This document shows positions 21,974 to 34,289 of a DNA stretch of 64,000 nt, piece by piece. The position numbers were made by a program, and so were the translations under genes. Below the pieces are notes generated by a model. It did no database searches, was not told the origin of the DNA, and saw only the letters and a list, made by a program, of their open reading frames with translations. The first letter of the stretch is position 1. Each line of letters opens with the position of its first letter. Source of the stretch: Cryptomeria japonica (taxonomy: Eukaryota > Streptophyta > Pinopsida > Cupressales > Cupressaceae); contig NC_081407.1 of NCBI RefSeq assembly GCF_030272615.1, positions 98,749,897 through 98,813,896 on the forward strand. The letters run 5' to 3'.

Positions 21974-23738
21974 TTAAACAAATAAGTTGTTTTTTGTAAA
22001 AGTTGTTAGACCATGTATATGATATGTTGAGTAATAGTTTAAATATTTTAATTGATTGTTTAATTTAGTCAATTGGATATGTGTTTGTTGTAAACAAAGA
22101 ACAACAGATAACATTAAATCATGACCATTGATTATGTCTTCTTTGTGTGAAGGTAAGTTACAAGTATTTAATGTAGATAACAACAAATATGTGTTACTAG
22201 TTTGTTGTGGTTGTTGATTTTTAAATTGCCAATTTGCATTTGTTTCAAGTCGTGACATCTCAATGATGACTTTTTTTAACATGAAAATGGGCATGTACTA
22301 AAGGTTTTAACAAAAATAATGTCTAAACTAATCTTGTTCGTGATAATGTTGTGTATATCAATCCATGTTTGTTTATGTTAGATGGATTGAATGCCAATCC
22401 TTGCATAGTGAGTTCTTGAGATCTATGTATAGTATGAGAGCATGCTAATTGTATTCAGAATTGTTTTCTAATAGTTAGTTTATTTTGGTTGTATAGTTGT
22501 TTATTAAGCTTTGTGATGCGAAGTATGGGTATTCAACTCTTGTCAATGCAATCACTATAATATTTTTCTAGTCATTAAATATCTTGTTGGTGTCCAGTTT
22601 GTGGATCATTAAATTTGATCCAGACAATGTCATTGTTATTAGTTTTGATGTGCACTTTGAACGCCCAATTTGATCCATTTACCAAGCCATCTACTATATC
22701 ATAATAACCAACATATATAGTTCAATTAGCATATTTAGTTTTAAGAGTATTTGTGATGGCAAGTTTATTGTGTGATTGTAAAGTGATGTTTGTGTTACAA
22801 TTTTCATCATATTCGTCAATTGCAGTCAATGTGACTAGTTGCCAAGGTGTGATTGATGGCATTTTTTTATTGTGTATGTTCATATCTTTTCGCGTAAGGA
22901 AAAGGAACAAAAAATTTGGATCCATTGGTGGTGATCACCATTAGTCTAGGCCATCAGTTGTTTGTGAGCCAATGTGTATTTTGTTGAGTACCTTAATAAA
23001 GTATTCATCCTTTTGTCACCGTCAATTGTAATGCATAACACTTTAATTTTTTTTTTTCCAAAAAATATATTGCATTAATTCATTTACTAATGGAGAATTG
23101 TTAAATGCTAGTGAATCTTGAACATGTTGCACTTGATAAAGATCACCACAAAATATGGAGTTGAGATTACCAAAATAGTTGGTAGGTGTGTGCATTATGT
23201 CTCATAATCGCTTGTCTATGAAGTGCAAGAACCTTGCACCTACTAAGCAAATTTCATCTACCCAGAGTACACGTAATTGTTGATAACGTTTTGACATTGC
23301 ATCTAATGTTTCAACATTCGGTGGGATGAACTCTGTCTTGTTTAATGGCATGTGCAATATCAAGTGCATTATCATGCCACCTATGTTTTGTGTTACTTTT
23401 TCCTATAAAAGCAAGCATTAAGCCTTTTGGTTTATCTAGATCATTATCAATAGATTTTTTGTATTTGAGAATAAGTGTTTGATATATGAATTTTGTAGTA
23501 ATGTTTTTGCATGTTCCAACTCCTCCTATTAGGAACAAGTGTAATGGTGTTTTTGTATTTTTTTCAATACAATGTCTTTTATGATTGCTTGTTGCTCTTT
23601 GTTCAACATTTGTCTAAGCTTATAGTACTCATTATTGTTAATTATGTGAGGATGTTTTGTAACTTCAAATACATTCTGGCCTGTTTTATTTGATTTGTTG
23701 ACTTGTATTGTTTGCAATACGTCAATTTTTGCAAACAA
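21974..23738 (-). pseudogene. PIF1-type helicase part of a Helitron-like element
   Basis: Minus-strand fragments show helicase motifs in order. YKLRQMLNKEQQAIIKDIV lies near 23580-23640. LFLIGGVGTCKN near 23500 is the Walker A motif GGAGTGKT with the catalytic Lys changed. MSKRYQQLRVLWVDEICLVGARFLHFIDKRL near 23200-23310 contains Walker B (DE), and YFGNLNSIFCGDLYQVQHVQDSLAF near 23110-23180 carries motif III (GDLYQL-like). Downstream frames to 21974 are probably the decayed C-terminus. In Helitron replicases this domain unwinds DNA for rolling-circle transposition. Stops and frameshifts make it non-functional. It is contiguous with the Rep-like part upstream. Confidence 0.75.
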
Positions 23739-26143
23739 TCAATTCTTGTTGTCATTGTTTTCTGTATTAAGTTCATTTATAACTTTGTCAAGATCATCTC
23801 ATGAATGATTTCCATTGTATATTATGCAGTTCATTTTTATATTTGTTTCATGATATAAATATGCACCATGTCACATTTTGAAACCATTTATGAGTTTTTT
23901 TTCACTAACCATAAATAGGAAATAAAGTAGTAATTGTTCTCAACAATAATTTTCTAAGTTGATATGTTTGTTGAAGTTAACAAATTGTATAATATTTTCT
24001 TTTGATGCATTATGCCATTTCCTACCATCCTTTGTAAATATTGATACAAATTGTACAAGACAGGTGTGTGAAATTGCTTTAGGCCTTGCGAGATAGTAAT
24101 CTATTAATAAATTGGATATTACATTTTTTGATCATCTAGTTCTTTGTCCAATTGCTTTGTTTGTTTTGGGACAAATGTTTGGTTGTCTTCAGCTCTTGTA
24201 TCAATGAATACACACTTCCTCGACCTATAGTTTAATGGAAGTGATAAAACAATGTGAGTTCCTTGTTGTGAAGACATTTGTTGTAAATTTAATAATTCAT
24301 TACCAAGTTTACTTATCATTTTTATGACATCAATATTATTTTTTTCATGGTCTTCACGAATTATTTTGAATGTAGATGTCATTGACTTGTCTACTTTTGT
24401 CATGTAGGAGCTGCAATGCATTGTTGCAGTGTATGCATTCAAAACAAATTGTGCATTTGTATTTGCTTTCCATATTTTTAGCAATGTTTTAGCAAAGCTA
24501 TTATTACATATATCAAATGGTTATCTTCTCAAAAATAGTGTAGGCCCACGAATTATAGATCTAATAGCGTTTATGTAATCATATTTAGTAATATGTATTT
24601 CTTCTAGAAACATTCGAAACGAAAATACATTGTCATAGTTTGTGTGTTGTAAAATAAAAATTATGTTTTTTTGCCATGGAAACAATATTTTCTTCATTGT
24701 CTTCAAGTGGTTCAATTATTTAAGTTTTTTTCATTGGTGGAAATGGAAAATTGTATCAATATCTTTTTTTTAATTCCTACATTGTTTTGTATGGTGATGT
24801 CTATGTACAATAACTATTTTACAATCTAGATGTTCAATGTTACATTTAATATAGTTGTCTACAAATGCTTCAATAGTTCCATTAGTATACTTACCATAAA
24901 TTGGTGCATTTACAATTCATAAGAGGGAGTGATTGTGTCTATTGCCATGATTTTGAAATTCGATTATAGATAAATAATCTGATATTGTACCAAAAATTGA
25001 GTTATTTGTTAATATCAAAAAATTTATTGCATTAATTCTATGTCTATAATAGTGTGCACATGCTACAGGATCTTTTTATACTAAATAAGATTTTTTGTCT
25101 CTATTTAAGGCATTGTGTTGTTGACATGTTGTTCTCTAGTGTGCATTATGTAATTCTTCAAGTGTCTTTGTTAATGGTTTCCAATAGTGTTCAACACTTG
25201 TAAATGTAATGAAAAAAGTAGGTGGTCCAAGTTGTTGTATCATGCGAGGATATTTTTTAATTCAATTGATGCAAATAATTTGGGGATATTGTTATTCTTC
25301 TGAAATCTACATTACCAATATCAGATTTCAGTAATCTTTCTAAATGAGGTTTTTTTTTACATCTTTTGCCAGTAGCTTTCTTCCTTTTAGTTGGCCTTTG
25401 CATAGTCTTATCCAAATTGTAGACATGACTTGTTCTATAAGTATTTTAATGGTCTTCAAAAATAGATTTGTTGTATGGTAGGTGAATTTTCTATTAGAGT
25501 GTTGTAATTCCCATTTTGCAACTTTTTGGTTTGAGTATTTGTTTGTAATGTCTTTGTCATGTGGGTCTCCAAAGAATAATGTAGGGAAATTCATTTCTTT
25601 CACATATTTATCTTTGAAGATCCTAATAGGATTATGTCCTTCTGCTGGTAAAACTTCTATGATCTTGTCTTGCATTTCATTTATGCATTTAGATTCAGTG
25701 AAGCCATGTATCAATGTTTCACAAAGAATATCATCTTTTGTGTCACTTTCCACGTCATTTTTGCTTGTGTTGTTTTCATTAGTTTTGTCATCTTCATACT
25801 TTAATTGAAGGATTTGCTCCCAATTTTTGTTTAATATTTGAACATTTTCCATTCTATATGATTTCTTTCTATATAATTATTTCAGAAATTTCATGATGAT
25901 ACTTGTACATATCATTCTTGTTTGATATGTGTTTTTGTATTCTAGTTGTCTTTTAAGAGCAATCACAATTATCGATGTTTTATCAGAAGAGCATGGTAAT
26001 GTTGTTTGTATGACATCTATATCGACTAGTACATTTTTAATTGAGCCAATTAAGCCTATTTGAGACTTCTTATATCCTAATTGATATATTTGTGAAAATT
26101 TAATTCTAAGTGTCAATAGTCTCTCTTCTAATTGTGAAAGCAT
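23739..26143 (-). pseudogene. Helitron-like replicase N-terminal and helicase-like region
   Basis: Fragments in order on the minus strand match the conserved N-terminal half of Helitron/Helentron-type proteins. LSQLEERLLTLRIKFSQIYQLGYKKSQ and LKRQLEYKNTY at 25877-26143 are DUF6570-like. LIHGF and EVLPAEGHNPIRIFKDKYVKEMNFPTLFFGDP, then KVAKWELQHSNRKF and LCKGQLKGRKLLAKDVKKN, lie at 25340-25852. FLEEIHITKYDYINAIRSIIRGPTLFLRR lies at 24521-24640. VLNAYTATMHCSSYMTKVDKSM and GNELLNLQQMSSQQGTHIVLSLPLNYRSRKCVFIDT lie at 24119-24484. Such proteins nick and replicate the element by rolling circle. The HUH nuclease motif was not seen. Many frame breaks; not functional. Confidence 0.75.
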
Positions 26144-27069
26144 TGTTACATATCACAATGGCTTGTTTGTCCAAATATAATCGGGTGTTGCATATTCGAG
26201 TAGTTTAGATCATTTTAATATTGTTTTGCATTTGGAGAAAATATAGTTTGTTGATATCAAATGTCTATTTTTTGTCAAATTAAGATATGCTTGCATTTAT
26301 TTATTTTTGAAGTTTGCAATGTCTTTCTTAAAATGCAATATTTGACAAATTGAATATGCACATCTAAGCATATCCTGAACTTGTTTCTTGAATAATTCTA
26401 TTGGTGACATTTTTTCTTTGTTGAGGTGTGTAGACATTCTTATATGTTTTACGTGTATTTGTTTATTGATCTTTCAAAGTGATTTGAAGTTATAATGTAT
26501 GTTTTTCTAATTTTGGATATATGAAGTTATCTTATGCTCATTATGAGTTCTAATAGATTGTTTAATTTTACAAAGTGTTATGTTTGGATGTCTTTTTGTT
26601 TGGTGTGTTTTATATGATAGCAGTCCTTCAAAGTGTCCACAAAGAGGATTTGTATCATGGAAGAGGATAGATAATGAGTCCACACTGGGTGATTGGTTGA
26701 AATGTAAGTATTTCTTTGATGTTGTAAGGGACCAAACACTTATTTGTATATCTAGCCATTTTGACAACCATTAATACAAAATGTCTCCCCACAATCCTAT
26801 TTCTTCATTATTAGTATTGCAAATTTTCTCATTCTACAGAATTATGTCTCAACGTCATCTATTCTATGCAACTCTTATAATGTGTGGGAATCTAATTCAT
26901 AGTTAAATGAAGTAATTGCTTCTGTATTGCACTGTGAAAGACAATTCAAGAAGTAGTCAATTGTTCCATTACGTAATTGAATTGATGTGTAATATTTATT
27001 AAGGAGGAATTCTAGTGAATCAAAAAGACAATCTCCTACATTGTATTTGAACATGCTGACTCTAGACAA
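26144..27069 (-). pseudogene. Upstream part of the Helitron-like coding region, possible OTU-like fragment
   Basis: Two short minus-strand frames precede the DUF6570-like block. The one at 26875-27069 contains VGDCLFDSLEFLLNKYYTSIQLRNGTIDYFLNCL. It resembles the start of an OTU cysteine protease (GDCLFxS holds the catalytic Asp/Cys), a domain carried by some Helentrons. The His part is not visible. The one at 26507-26767 I do not recognise. Confidence 0.35.
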
Positions 27070-27253
27070 TCCTTGACTTCTGGAACATCATCTATATTGC
27101 ATGTTTCAAAATTGTTTGCTAATATATATTTATCTACATTAATTATGTCTTTTTTTTGTTGTTTGTTTGCAGTCGATTTTTTTCATTGTCTAAACAAATA
27201 TAAAATTTGCAATGGTAAAATAACATAAGTGTGATGTACCTGTGATATATATG

Positions 27254-28479
27254 TGTAGCATCGTAAACTGTCGCCGGGCTAATTTACACCTCATGTTTGT
27301 GCCCCTACTTTAGCCTATCCTATCATCATCAAATGTCTAGGTCTGTTTTGTGCCTATTCTCTAGTTATGATGTCATGTGCACCCATTGGTGGGTCTCCTC
27401 GTTGGGAACCTCTCTCCCTAAAGCCTTATTTTGGTCCCTTATACAAAAGGACCATGGCACTCAACACCTTAGGCTTGGACCATGGCACCCAACACCTTGG
27501 TCTTTGACAATGGCGCTCAATCGTATGGTCCCCCTCAATGAGGCCCAAATTTGAATTGGGAAAAGAGTGGTATTTTCCCGATGGGAATTGATCCTCATGG
27601 CTCCACATGACCATTGGAGATTGGCCTAATTAGTAATTTACCTAGATACTCCTATATAAAGATATTTGATCAACCTAATTTCATCTAAGACTCTAAGTAA
27701 TCAATTCCTAGCATCCTTGTATCCGTTAAGTGTTCATTATAAAGCATTAGAGATCTTCAAGGCTGCATATTCCTCATTCAATCATTGTGGAGTAAAATTA
27801 CATCATTCATATGCAAGCATGTGTGTATGATTAGGGTTTTGTCATGCCATTTCATACAACACATGTGATTATGTTAAAAGAAGCAAAGCATCATCATCAA
27901 CAATTGCATGTTTGAGTTGTATCTTTCCAGTATTTATTTTAGTATTTGCATTATTTCATTCAAGGTTAATTCCTTAACCAAGGTTTGACTTAGACAAACC
28001 CCTATACCAAAAATTTCCCCTCTTTTCATTATGTGTAGAAATAGGTACAAAGTTGCATTTTAGAGGATCAATAAGATTCACAGAGATGAACAAGTTCACC
28101 TTTTGATGATGAAAATTTTGGAGGACTGGGGCGACCACCACCACAATCCTGACAATCCAGGCCAAATTTTTGGGATTACATCCAAATCATATTCCTTTGA
28201 TCAGATCCAGGTTTGTGGCTCCATCTAGTGGTTGTATCTCACTATTTATGCATGATCTCTTCAATATTCACCCATTTACCCTAATTTAAACATTTTTACA
28301 ATTTAGCTTAGAAAAATGGAATAAAATCCTAACCCCAATTGGAACCTAATTAGTATTGCGGATCTTTCTTCCTAAGAGGGATTAAGCCTAGATCTATTAG
28401 GTCCATCCCTCTTTCAATGTAATGGCCCTTTAAGAAAAAATAGTGGTTTTATTATATTATGGTGAAACACTAATTTTCA
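27254..28479 (+). repeat. LTR of a second LTR retrotransposon family
   Basis: Starts TGTAGCATCGTAAACTGTC and ends ACACTAATTTTCA, 12 bases before a primer-site-like TGGTGAACCC. It contains three ACCATGGC/ACAATGGCGC motifs (27451-27520) and a TATATAAAG box near 27652 that could be its promoter. The beginning resembles the solo LTR at 10772. No matching second LTR lies in the window. Confidence 0.55.
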
Positions 28480-28490
28480 CTATTATATTT

Positions 28491-28500
28491 TGGTGAACCC
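28491..28500 (+). promoter_or_regulatory. Probable primer binding site
   Basis: TGGTGAACCC follows the end of the LTR after an 11-base AT spacer. The reverse complement of a close variant occurs beside the LTR at 38579, which supports a shared primer-site type in this genome. Confidence 0.5.
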
Positions 28501-30416
28501 AAAATCTTAAACCCTTATTTCTAATTTGTGTTCTCCTATATGATTTGTGAGCATTCTAATTTTCAAATTTGCACTATGGTGTAGGAGCGCCTAAAACATT
28601 TTCAAATTTTGATGTAAGGGGTCAAGTAGATAGGGTCTAGGCATAAGAAAGTCATTTTGTGATGTAATAAGGTCTTAAAAAACCATTTATGATATTTTTA
28701 TGGTCATTTGGTTTCAAATTGGAAAAGTATGTAAAATGTTGTAAAAGATGTCAAAGATTGTAAAGTTGTCGTGTTGAAAAGTTGTCAAATTGCAAGTTTG
28801 GGGAAGTTGAAGGGTCATGGAGCCCAAGAGTCAATTTTGTTTGGTTTGGGAGGTTGTAAAAAGTATATAATGGCTTTGTGAATTTTGGAAAAGTGGGTTG
28901 GTGGATTTGGTGAAGTTTGAGGAAGAAATAATGAATAAAGCATTTCAATTTTCTGCAATTTGAATTGGTTTTTGTTTCTCATTTGCTTCACACATGCTTG
29001 TATGGATTAATGGTGGTCTGAAACTGATTGGACATGAATATGTATTGAATTACCTTTCTTTTTAATTTGGTGACATAAAATTTGGTCAATATTTGAGGGA
29101 GTTATGGTCATTTTAATGACTGTTACTTTCAGATTTTTCAGTAACAGTCTCATTGCAACGAATTGTACCACCACGTACAATTTTATGATGTTGTAAAACC
29201 CATATGGTTTGATAGAGGGGTGATTCTTCTTCCTTTTGCAACAATTTTGAGCGAATTTCATTAAGTTTGTACAAAGTTATGACAAATTTTATGAGATTAG
29301 CCCTCATGAGTAGATTTAAAGTCATTATTTGGGAGATGTGTTCCAAAACAACTATACCTCTATTTTACATGTTTTAGAATCCCCAAAATGGTACTTGAAT
29401 ATATATTTAGTTTGTAATTGTTTGGCCTGCCTTAGAAGTTGTTCCATGTCTTGTCAATTGCAAGGGCTAGTAGGAGATAAGCCAGTTAGGGGGTGCATAT
29501 AGGAGTTTGATGAAACCGGAGTTTTTGATAGTTTCCAAAGGTGTCTATATGATCTATTTAATTGATTTAATGTGTTCCCAAAGTCAGTGGAGTCTTGTGA
29601 ATGATCAATCCCTTACTTGGTGTTTGTAGCCCTATGAGGCGTAGTGACATTGTGAAGAGAACTTGTGTTTGTTAGTGGTTGAATGTGGAGTTTGGTGAAA
29701 AGTTTAAAGTGATATGAATACATATATGGATCAGAGACTAAATTATGCAAGGTTTCCTTGTCTAATGCGATTGGTTATTTGGACTAATGGAAGGTTATGA
29801 GCCCATTGTTGTGAAATATGCCTACTTAGTATTGATATGCGTACATGGTTGTGTCAATTGGAACCCGACCTACTGCATCACACTCATAGATTATATTTTT
29901 AATCAAATTACATAAATTTAGAGGTTAAATTCATAAACACCCTAATTTATTTTGCTTAATTTGGTTTGTGGGTTGCAAAATTTATAATTTTTATTTTCAG
30001 ATATAATTTTAGACATTCATAATGGTACTTAATAGATCAAATTTGTTTTCCATTTCAAATATGATTACATTTCTTTTCACTTATATTTATCATAATCATG
30101 TGTTGGATAATTGTTTCTTTCACTTCACATTGCTTCTTTTCATTTATAGCACTTTGGCATATTACATTATTAGAATTTCCAAATTGCTTCCTATTAATCA
30201 ATTAAATCTCAAAGCATTTAACCATGATGCATGTTGTTTTGTGGTGATATTTTTAGGAAAATGAATTACATAAGTGGATCACATAAAGCTTTTGTAGATC
30301 ACAATCCTAGAGATGCTAATGAAAAACCTAACACTTGTACCTCTCTTATCAATGATCTCATGTGAATGAAGAAAGAGCTAATAATCCTACCAACAATCTC
30401 TCTAATTAACAACAAA
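28501..30416 (+). other. Leader region of the second LTR element, no coding seen
   Basis: About 1.9 kb without a recognisable gag frame. By position it is the untranslated leader of the element that begins at 27254. It is cut off by the insertion of the long LTR copy C at 30417. Confidence 0.4.
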
Positions 30417-31397
30417 TGTCACAACCCTCCTTTATTACTTTTGGATTTAAATTACAATTTTATTTTATCTTTGGATAAGCTATTTAAATGATTGAATAAA
30501 TGTTATAAAAAGAATGAAAAATAATAACACACACACACACACATGAAAAATATACATTATTTTTATTTATTTATTTTCCACATCCAATTATGGCACATAT
30601 TGTGGGAAGAATAAGAAGCTTCTAGAGGATTCTCCACCATCTTGCATGTAACTCCTCCACTAGGCCTAATCAATTTGCATGAAGTCCAAAATTGGGAAAG
30701 AATCTCCTTTTTAATTAAATTTTCTAGAGAGTGGAATGGAGGGAATTTTCTTAAAAAATTATATGCAAGTTTCAAAGAAGGGGGTTGATTATGTTTTGAA
30801 GGAAATTTTCCAAGCTTTAGAGGTAGATCTTTTTGGTAGTCTCATTTTTGTTGCAAGAATTTTAAGTTGTGGTTTGAAGGATTTCCCTCAAGTTGCAAGG
30901 AAGGATCATAAGGGTGGCTAGTGGATTCAACATCAAGCTCACTAAACCAGGTTCTCTCCTTCTTGTTTATCTTTACATTTACTATGAGGAATTCGTAATA
31001 TCAAAAATAGTTATAGATCTTCCTTTATATAAAGAAATTCTTTTATTAGATTTTAAATCTTTCATTTGGGGATAAATAATAATGATAATGCTTTCATAGT
31101 TATTTATTTATTTTATTTCCCTTAAGAAAATATGCACAAGATCTTACTTTTTGTTTTTTTTCCCTTTTCCAAAGATTTTAGCAAAAGAAAATCATATTCT
31201 TTTATTTGTTTAAAATCTCTCTCTTTCCAAGATTAAAATTCTTCCCTGTATGATTGAATCTTTTTCAATTCTCTGGTTCTTCGAATGAAAATCTGAGTCT
31301 CATTCTTTAAATCTCTCTGAGATTATTAGATAAATAATTCTTTTCTGTGATTTTTAGTTAAACAAATCTCTTTGTGAATATTAATTAAAATAAAATA

Positions 31398-31560
31398 TCT
31401 CTGTGAAATGAGTTGAATAACATCTCTGTGAAATGAGTTGAATAAAATCTTTGTGAAATGAGTTGAATAAAATCTCTGTGAAATGAGTTGAATAAAATCT
31501 CTGTGAAATGAGTTGAATATAAAATCTCTCTGTGACTATTGGTTGAAACTCTGTGAATAT
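31398..31560. repeat. 25-bp tandem array in LTR copy C
   Basis: About six copies of a unit close to ATCTCTGTGAAATGAGTTGA plus ATAAA. The isolated relatives in copies A (near 5090-5190) and B show the array grew in copy C. Confidence 0.88.
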
Positions 31561-31663
31561 CAGTTGAATAAAATCCTCCTGTGAATACTAGAAAATGAAT
31601 TATGGAAATAAACAATTCCCCTATGAAATCTGGAAATAAACCTCCTCCCTGCGAATGCTGGAA

Positions 31664-31667
<4 letters not shown>

Positions 31668-31733
<66 letters not shown>
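31668..31733. repeat. (CT)n microsatellite
   Basis: About 33 CT dinucleotides within LTR copy C, following the 25-bp array. Confidence 0.95.
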
Positions 31734-31739
<6 letters not shown>

Positions 31740-33014
31740 AAATGTTAACCTCCTGTTTACTGTAAAAAATCAAATCTAAAACAATTGTTTAAATTTTGTT
31801 TTATTCATGTTCTTATTTTCATAAATGAATAGCCTCTTTGTTTATATATAAGGATGTTATTAAATAATTGAAAATGTAAACTATATATATATAAAGTTTG
31901 TGTCAAATGTTAAAATTTATTAATGTTGCATTATATTAAAATTATTCCAAATGTTAAAATATATTAATATTGCATGTAATAGTAATGACACGGTTTTTGA
32001 AAAATATTCGAAGGATTACGGAGGCGTACAGGGGCGGCGGTTATTGTAACCGCCGGAGGGGACAGTGGTACCCCCCACCCCCCTGCAGTCACTGTCACGA
32101 CAGTAGCCGCAGGGGAGTGGAGGGGACCACGGTGTCCCCTCAACCCTGCGGGCCTGCGCATGCAGGACTGCAGGGGTGATGGGACCCGCGGTCCCCACTC
32201 CCCCCTATTTGCTATCAAACAAAACAAATTCGCTTTTTTATTTATTATACTCTTTGAAATTGCAAATTGGAATTTTTAATAATTGTTTTAATTAAATTTT
32301 AAGTTAATTTTTTGTTTATAATCATTTTTAATTAAATTTTAAGTTAATTTTTAATAATTGTTTTAGTTAAAATTTAAGTTAATTATCAATGATTGTTTTA
32401 GCTACATTTTTTTGTTAATTGCTAACAATTGTTTAGTTAAATTTCGAGTTAATAAATTAGCAAAGGATTGAAATCAAAAATTATTGTCTCAATCCCTTTA
32501 GGGATTTATTGGACTACTTGATCAGTGATTTTGGCTCACTTAAAAACAAATAAGTCTTATTATTACGATTTGATCCAAAATTTCCAAAAGTATAAACTAA
32601 TCACTCATTTGGAACTAGTAACTCTATAATTTAAATATTCTCACGATCGAAGTAAACATTACTTAATCTCATATGTAAATGTCACTATTTTTACATCATG
32701 CGCATTAATTATATGTTAAATTGCATTCATTGATGAGCAAGTTACCTTCCCATTATCTTCATACAAGTTACATGTTTTAATATAGGAGTTCATAATTGCC
32801 TTTATCATACCATTATATATTAATTAGTTGAGTTGTAGAAGAATGGTATTTCTTTTTATCAAATGGTACTTGGTTGCCATCAAAGTAGTTATTCAAATAA
32901 TTAACTTCGAAAGGTCTAATTATGTACATTCATTTCGTGATTATTTTCAAGCATGATGTTTTCATAGTTCTTAGTTAGAAAACTAAATAAAGGAAGATGG
33001 AAACCAAAACCTAG

Positions 33015-34095
33015 TAGCGTTCGGTATATACGGTGCCTCTAGGTCACGCTTACGAGTAATGTCGTCGTGTTGAACTACTGCACTTAACGCCTAATAAAGC
33101 TACATCAACGACGTCTGTGGCATCATCCCTATAAATCGTCGATGAGTAATAAGGGACACTTGGAAGTTAAAATCCAAGGGGTGGGTAATCCCCCTTGGAT
33201 CGATAATCTAATAAGATAATTTTCAAATGATTTTACATCCGTTGAGTTAAACCATAGTAAACCCCCTTTAGGGTTGGTTAAGTAAAAATGCTTTTATGGA
33301 ATTAATTTTTGAAGAGATATTGTTATCGATTGACAATTGGTCATGGGTGACGCTTATGATAAGAATTTAGGATCTAGTGTTTTAGGCCACAAGCAATAGG
33401 CCATCTTGAGCCTTTGCTTAAGCGCTACCACCGTGGGTAGCATCCACAAAGAAACTGTCTGGGACATTGACCCTAGAAAGGGTTGCGTACCCACTAATCA
33501 GTTTACATCAAACCATAGAGTAGAAAATAGAACTACATACTTTATGCCTTGATCCCGTGCCGAAGCGGGTATGTAGGCAATCTTGGGACGGAGTTGTCCC
33601 TCGTACTCAGGCATTCGTGGGTGGGGTCTAGGCTTGGTAAAAGAAAGATTGAGTAAGAATCCTATTTTGAGAGATAAGATAATTAAAATTGGAAAAAGGT
33701 AATTCAATGCATAATCGGAAGGAATCTCGTATGGATTCGCTTGACTTCCCGAGGCGGAATTCAAGCTTGTATTATGTTATTCAATTACTCCTAAGGACGA
33801 CGACCTCGGTGCACTTCTGTTAGAAGAGTGTAGTACTTAGTGAGTGGCTCAGGACCCGAATGGTCCTGACGAGTCTAAGTCTTTGGCCAGAGCACCTCCT
33901 ATCCCGATTGGATAGATGCCTACCCCACATGGGTAGATGCCTATCCTGAATTGGATAGATGCCTATCCCGTATTGGATAGATGAAATCTTATGTCCCGTA
34001 TGGACAAGTGCCTAACCCATATGGTTAGATGCTCATCCTGGATGGATGAATGCATAATCCAAATGGATGAATGCCCAGAGTATGCGATTGAATCA
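33015..34095 (+). other. Hairpin-rich domain of LTR copy C
   Basis: Counterpart of 6360-7440. Paired segments include ATCCAAGGGG (33172-33181) with CCCCTTGGAT (33191-33200), GCTACC/GGTAGC near 33423-33440 and CAGGACC (33850-33856) with GGTCCTG (33862-33868). The inverted repeats are kept between copies A and C while unpaired bases vary. No long open frame spans the block. Confidence 0.6.
33900..34068 (+). repeat. Mini-hairpin array in LTR copy C
   Basis: Eight units in a row. Stems and start positions: TATCC/GGATA at 33900, TACCC/GGGTA at 33921, TATCC/GGATA at 33942 and 33964, TGTCC/GGACA at 33992, TAACC/GGTTA at 34013, CATCC/GGATG at 34034, and a shorter ATCC/GGAT at 34057. Loops are 4-6 bases and most linkers read AGATGCC or similar. 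Confidence 0.8.
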
Positions 34096-34168
34096 AACAC
34101 AAATGATTAAATTTAACAAAAAGAAATGGTCAAATTTTGTTGGGTTAAATATGGTGGGTTATTACATG

Positions 34169-34180
34169 TGGTATCAGAGC
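34169..34180 (+). promoter_or_regulatory. Primer binding site, initiator tRNA-Met (gypsy)
   Basis: TGGTATCAGAGC, two bases after the end of LTR copy C. Confidence 0.93.
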
Positions 34181-34289
34181 AAAGGTTCAAATCTAGGCCT
34201 TGTGCTCACTTCAATTTATTCAACTAAGGGAATGTTTTGCAATGATTGAAATTAAATTTTAAAAATCTTAAATCAAGAACTAACTAAGT

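Larger units (their letters stand above)
30417..34166 (+). repeat. Long LTR, family L, copy C (3.75 kb), 5' LTR of a gypsy element
   Basis: Begins TGTCACAACCCTCC, ends GGTTATTACA, and is followed after TG by a tRNA-Met primer site, so it is a 5' LTR. It aligns to copy A along its length, with best conservation in 33015-34095. It includes a 25-bp tandem array, a (CT)n tract, a GC-rich block at 32020-32210 and the hairpin-rich domain. No 3' LTR follows before 35331, so the element is broken. Confidence 0.8.

Noticed and set aside
25482-25808. 108-codon plus-strand frame
   Set aside because: It is the antisense shadow of the Helitron-like minus-strand frame at 25340-25852, which carries the recognised motifs.
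31964-32227. Overlapping open frames on both strands in a GC-rich block
   Set aside because: High GC content lowers stop frequency. The block is part of LTR copy C, and the matching block in copy A is not open in the same frame.
33015-34095. CRISPR-like array in the LTR
   Set aside because: The units are hairpins with varying stems and constant linkers in a plant LTR. There are no constant repeats with unique spacers.
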